A DNA stretch of 23,231 nucleotides from Botryllus schlosseri (lineage: Eukaryota; Chordata; Ascidiacea; Stolidobranchia; Styelidae). The position numbers were made by a program, and so were the translations under genes. The stretch is taken from positions 1 to 23,231 of the forward strand of contig ATSW01008036.1 in the NCBI GenBank assembly GCA_000444245.1, in the 5' to 3' direction. Shown here in pieces: positions 22,806-23,231 of this stretch. The notes beneath the pieces are model-generated. The model saw nothing but the letters and a program-made list of their open reading frames with translations. It did no database searches and was not told the DNA's origin. Within the stretch, counting starts at the first letter, position 1. Each line of letters opens with the position of its first letter.

Positions 22806-23118
22806 TGCCAGTTATCAATTTAGTGTAGTCATTCGAAAGGGTCCTGCAATAGTCTGCGATAATAAGTTCATCTCATCGTCCCTGATATCTTTCTTTTGTT
22901 GTTTTGATGTCTGGGTGGAACCTTTCGCCCCACTCTTCACTCTAATCATCAAGATGATCAGAAAGTATATCAAGATGACTGAGCAGGAGATGGAGTTCAA
23001 TGCTCATGTTTGCTTCAAGTTTTCCATATGCAGATACCAATTTTCAGGCCAACTGTTTTTAGTTGGGTGGTTTGTGATCTTTCACAACGCTTGATATAAA
23101 TTCCATGCACTGAGCTCT
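22806..23118 (-). mobile_element. Broken fragment of a dispersed element-like reading frame (fossil)
   Basis: One minus-strand frame shows LVSAYGKLEANMSIELHLL, SHLDIL, SEEWGERFHPDIKTTKERYQ and ADYCRTL in order. This looks like the M-S-L-K-x-H-F-L-H-S-H-L-D, G-E-R-F-H-x-D-I, R-Y-Q-G-(K/R)-W and A-D-Y-C-W segments that recur in many uncharacterised, dispersed animal reading frames (from memory; the element class is unknown to me). It is broken at a handful of places and is only part of the frame. Its orientation is opposite to the repeat gene. I see no terminal repeats and cannot give limits beyond the match. Confidence 0.55.
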
Positions 23119-23231
23119 TTAACAGTATGATATTATATTCTTTCATTCATATTTGAATATATGAAGGTCCATCAAAGATAACAGCCTCACCATTCCTGTT
23201 CGATATGGATACTAGGTACCCCCACTTTGTT

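Larger units (their letters stand above)
22405..23231. other. Putative 3' UTR and 3' flank
   Basis: After the stop at 22402-22404 comes AT-rich sequence with a long hairpin (22559-22681), a poly(A) signal (22780) and then a minus-strand element fragment (22806-23118). No further module exon is visible up to the window end. Confidence 0.6.

Overview
The window is eukaryotic, almost certainly animal, nuclear DNA. It is AT-rich, with very short GT-AG introns (53-137 bp inside repeat blocks), long transposon-bearing introns and several hAT-type DNA transposons. The compact introns would suit an invertebrate such as a tunicate or another marine animal, but nothing in the sequence fixes the species.

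One plus-strand gene fills the window. I can place 52 coding exons between 1356 and 22379. They alternate without exception between an 83-nt exon (A) and a 154-nt exon (B). Each A+B pair encodes one 79-residue, four-cysteine module, and there are 26 modules (about 2,054 residues). Modules are of four types (a, b, c, d) in a fixed order, giving a higher-order cycle of about 1.4 kb: cycle 1 (1356-2717), 2 (4238-5611), 3 (6702-8065), 4 (9671-11065), 5 (13750-15113), 6 (15266-16000, only a and b) and 7 (21012-22379). Every module starts and ends in phase 2, so all 26 join in one open frame. The protein looks secreted or extracellular: four Cys per module and an N-glycosylation sequon at the same residue in 24 of 26 modules. 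I recognise no named family. The 5' end of the gene (start codon, signal peptide) is outside the window. The 3' end is probably here: the last exon has no GT donor, reads into a stop at 22402-22404, and a poly(A) signal with a GT/T-rich element follows at 22780.

Long introns separate most cycles. Introns 2 and 4 are paralogous, so a block of two cycles was duplicated; two hAT insertions (11193-11847 and 12675-13425) are present only in intron 4, and intron 2 keeps the empty sites. Intron 6 (5 kb) holds a third hAT element with a perfect 8-bp target duplication (17138-18241), a degenerate tandem repeat and a decayed hAT/ZBED-like transposase fragment. Intron 3 holds a 1.1-kb inverted-repeat element. 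Beyond the gene are a 123-nt hairpin in the likely 3' UTR and, on the minus strand at the window end, a broken piece of a dispersed element-like reading frame. Single-base ambiguities (N) cluster at 21999-22265.
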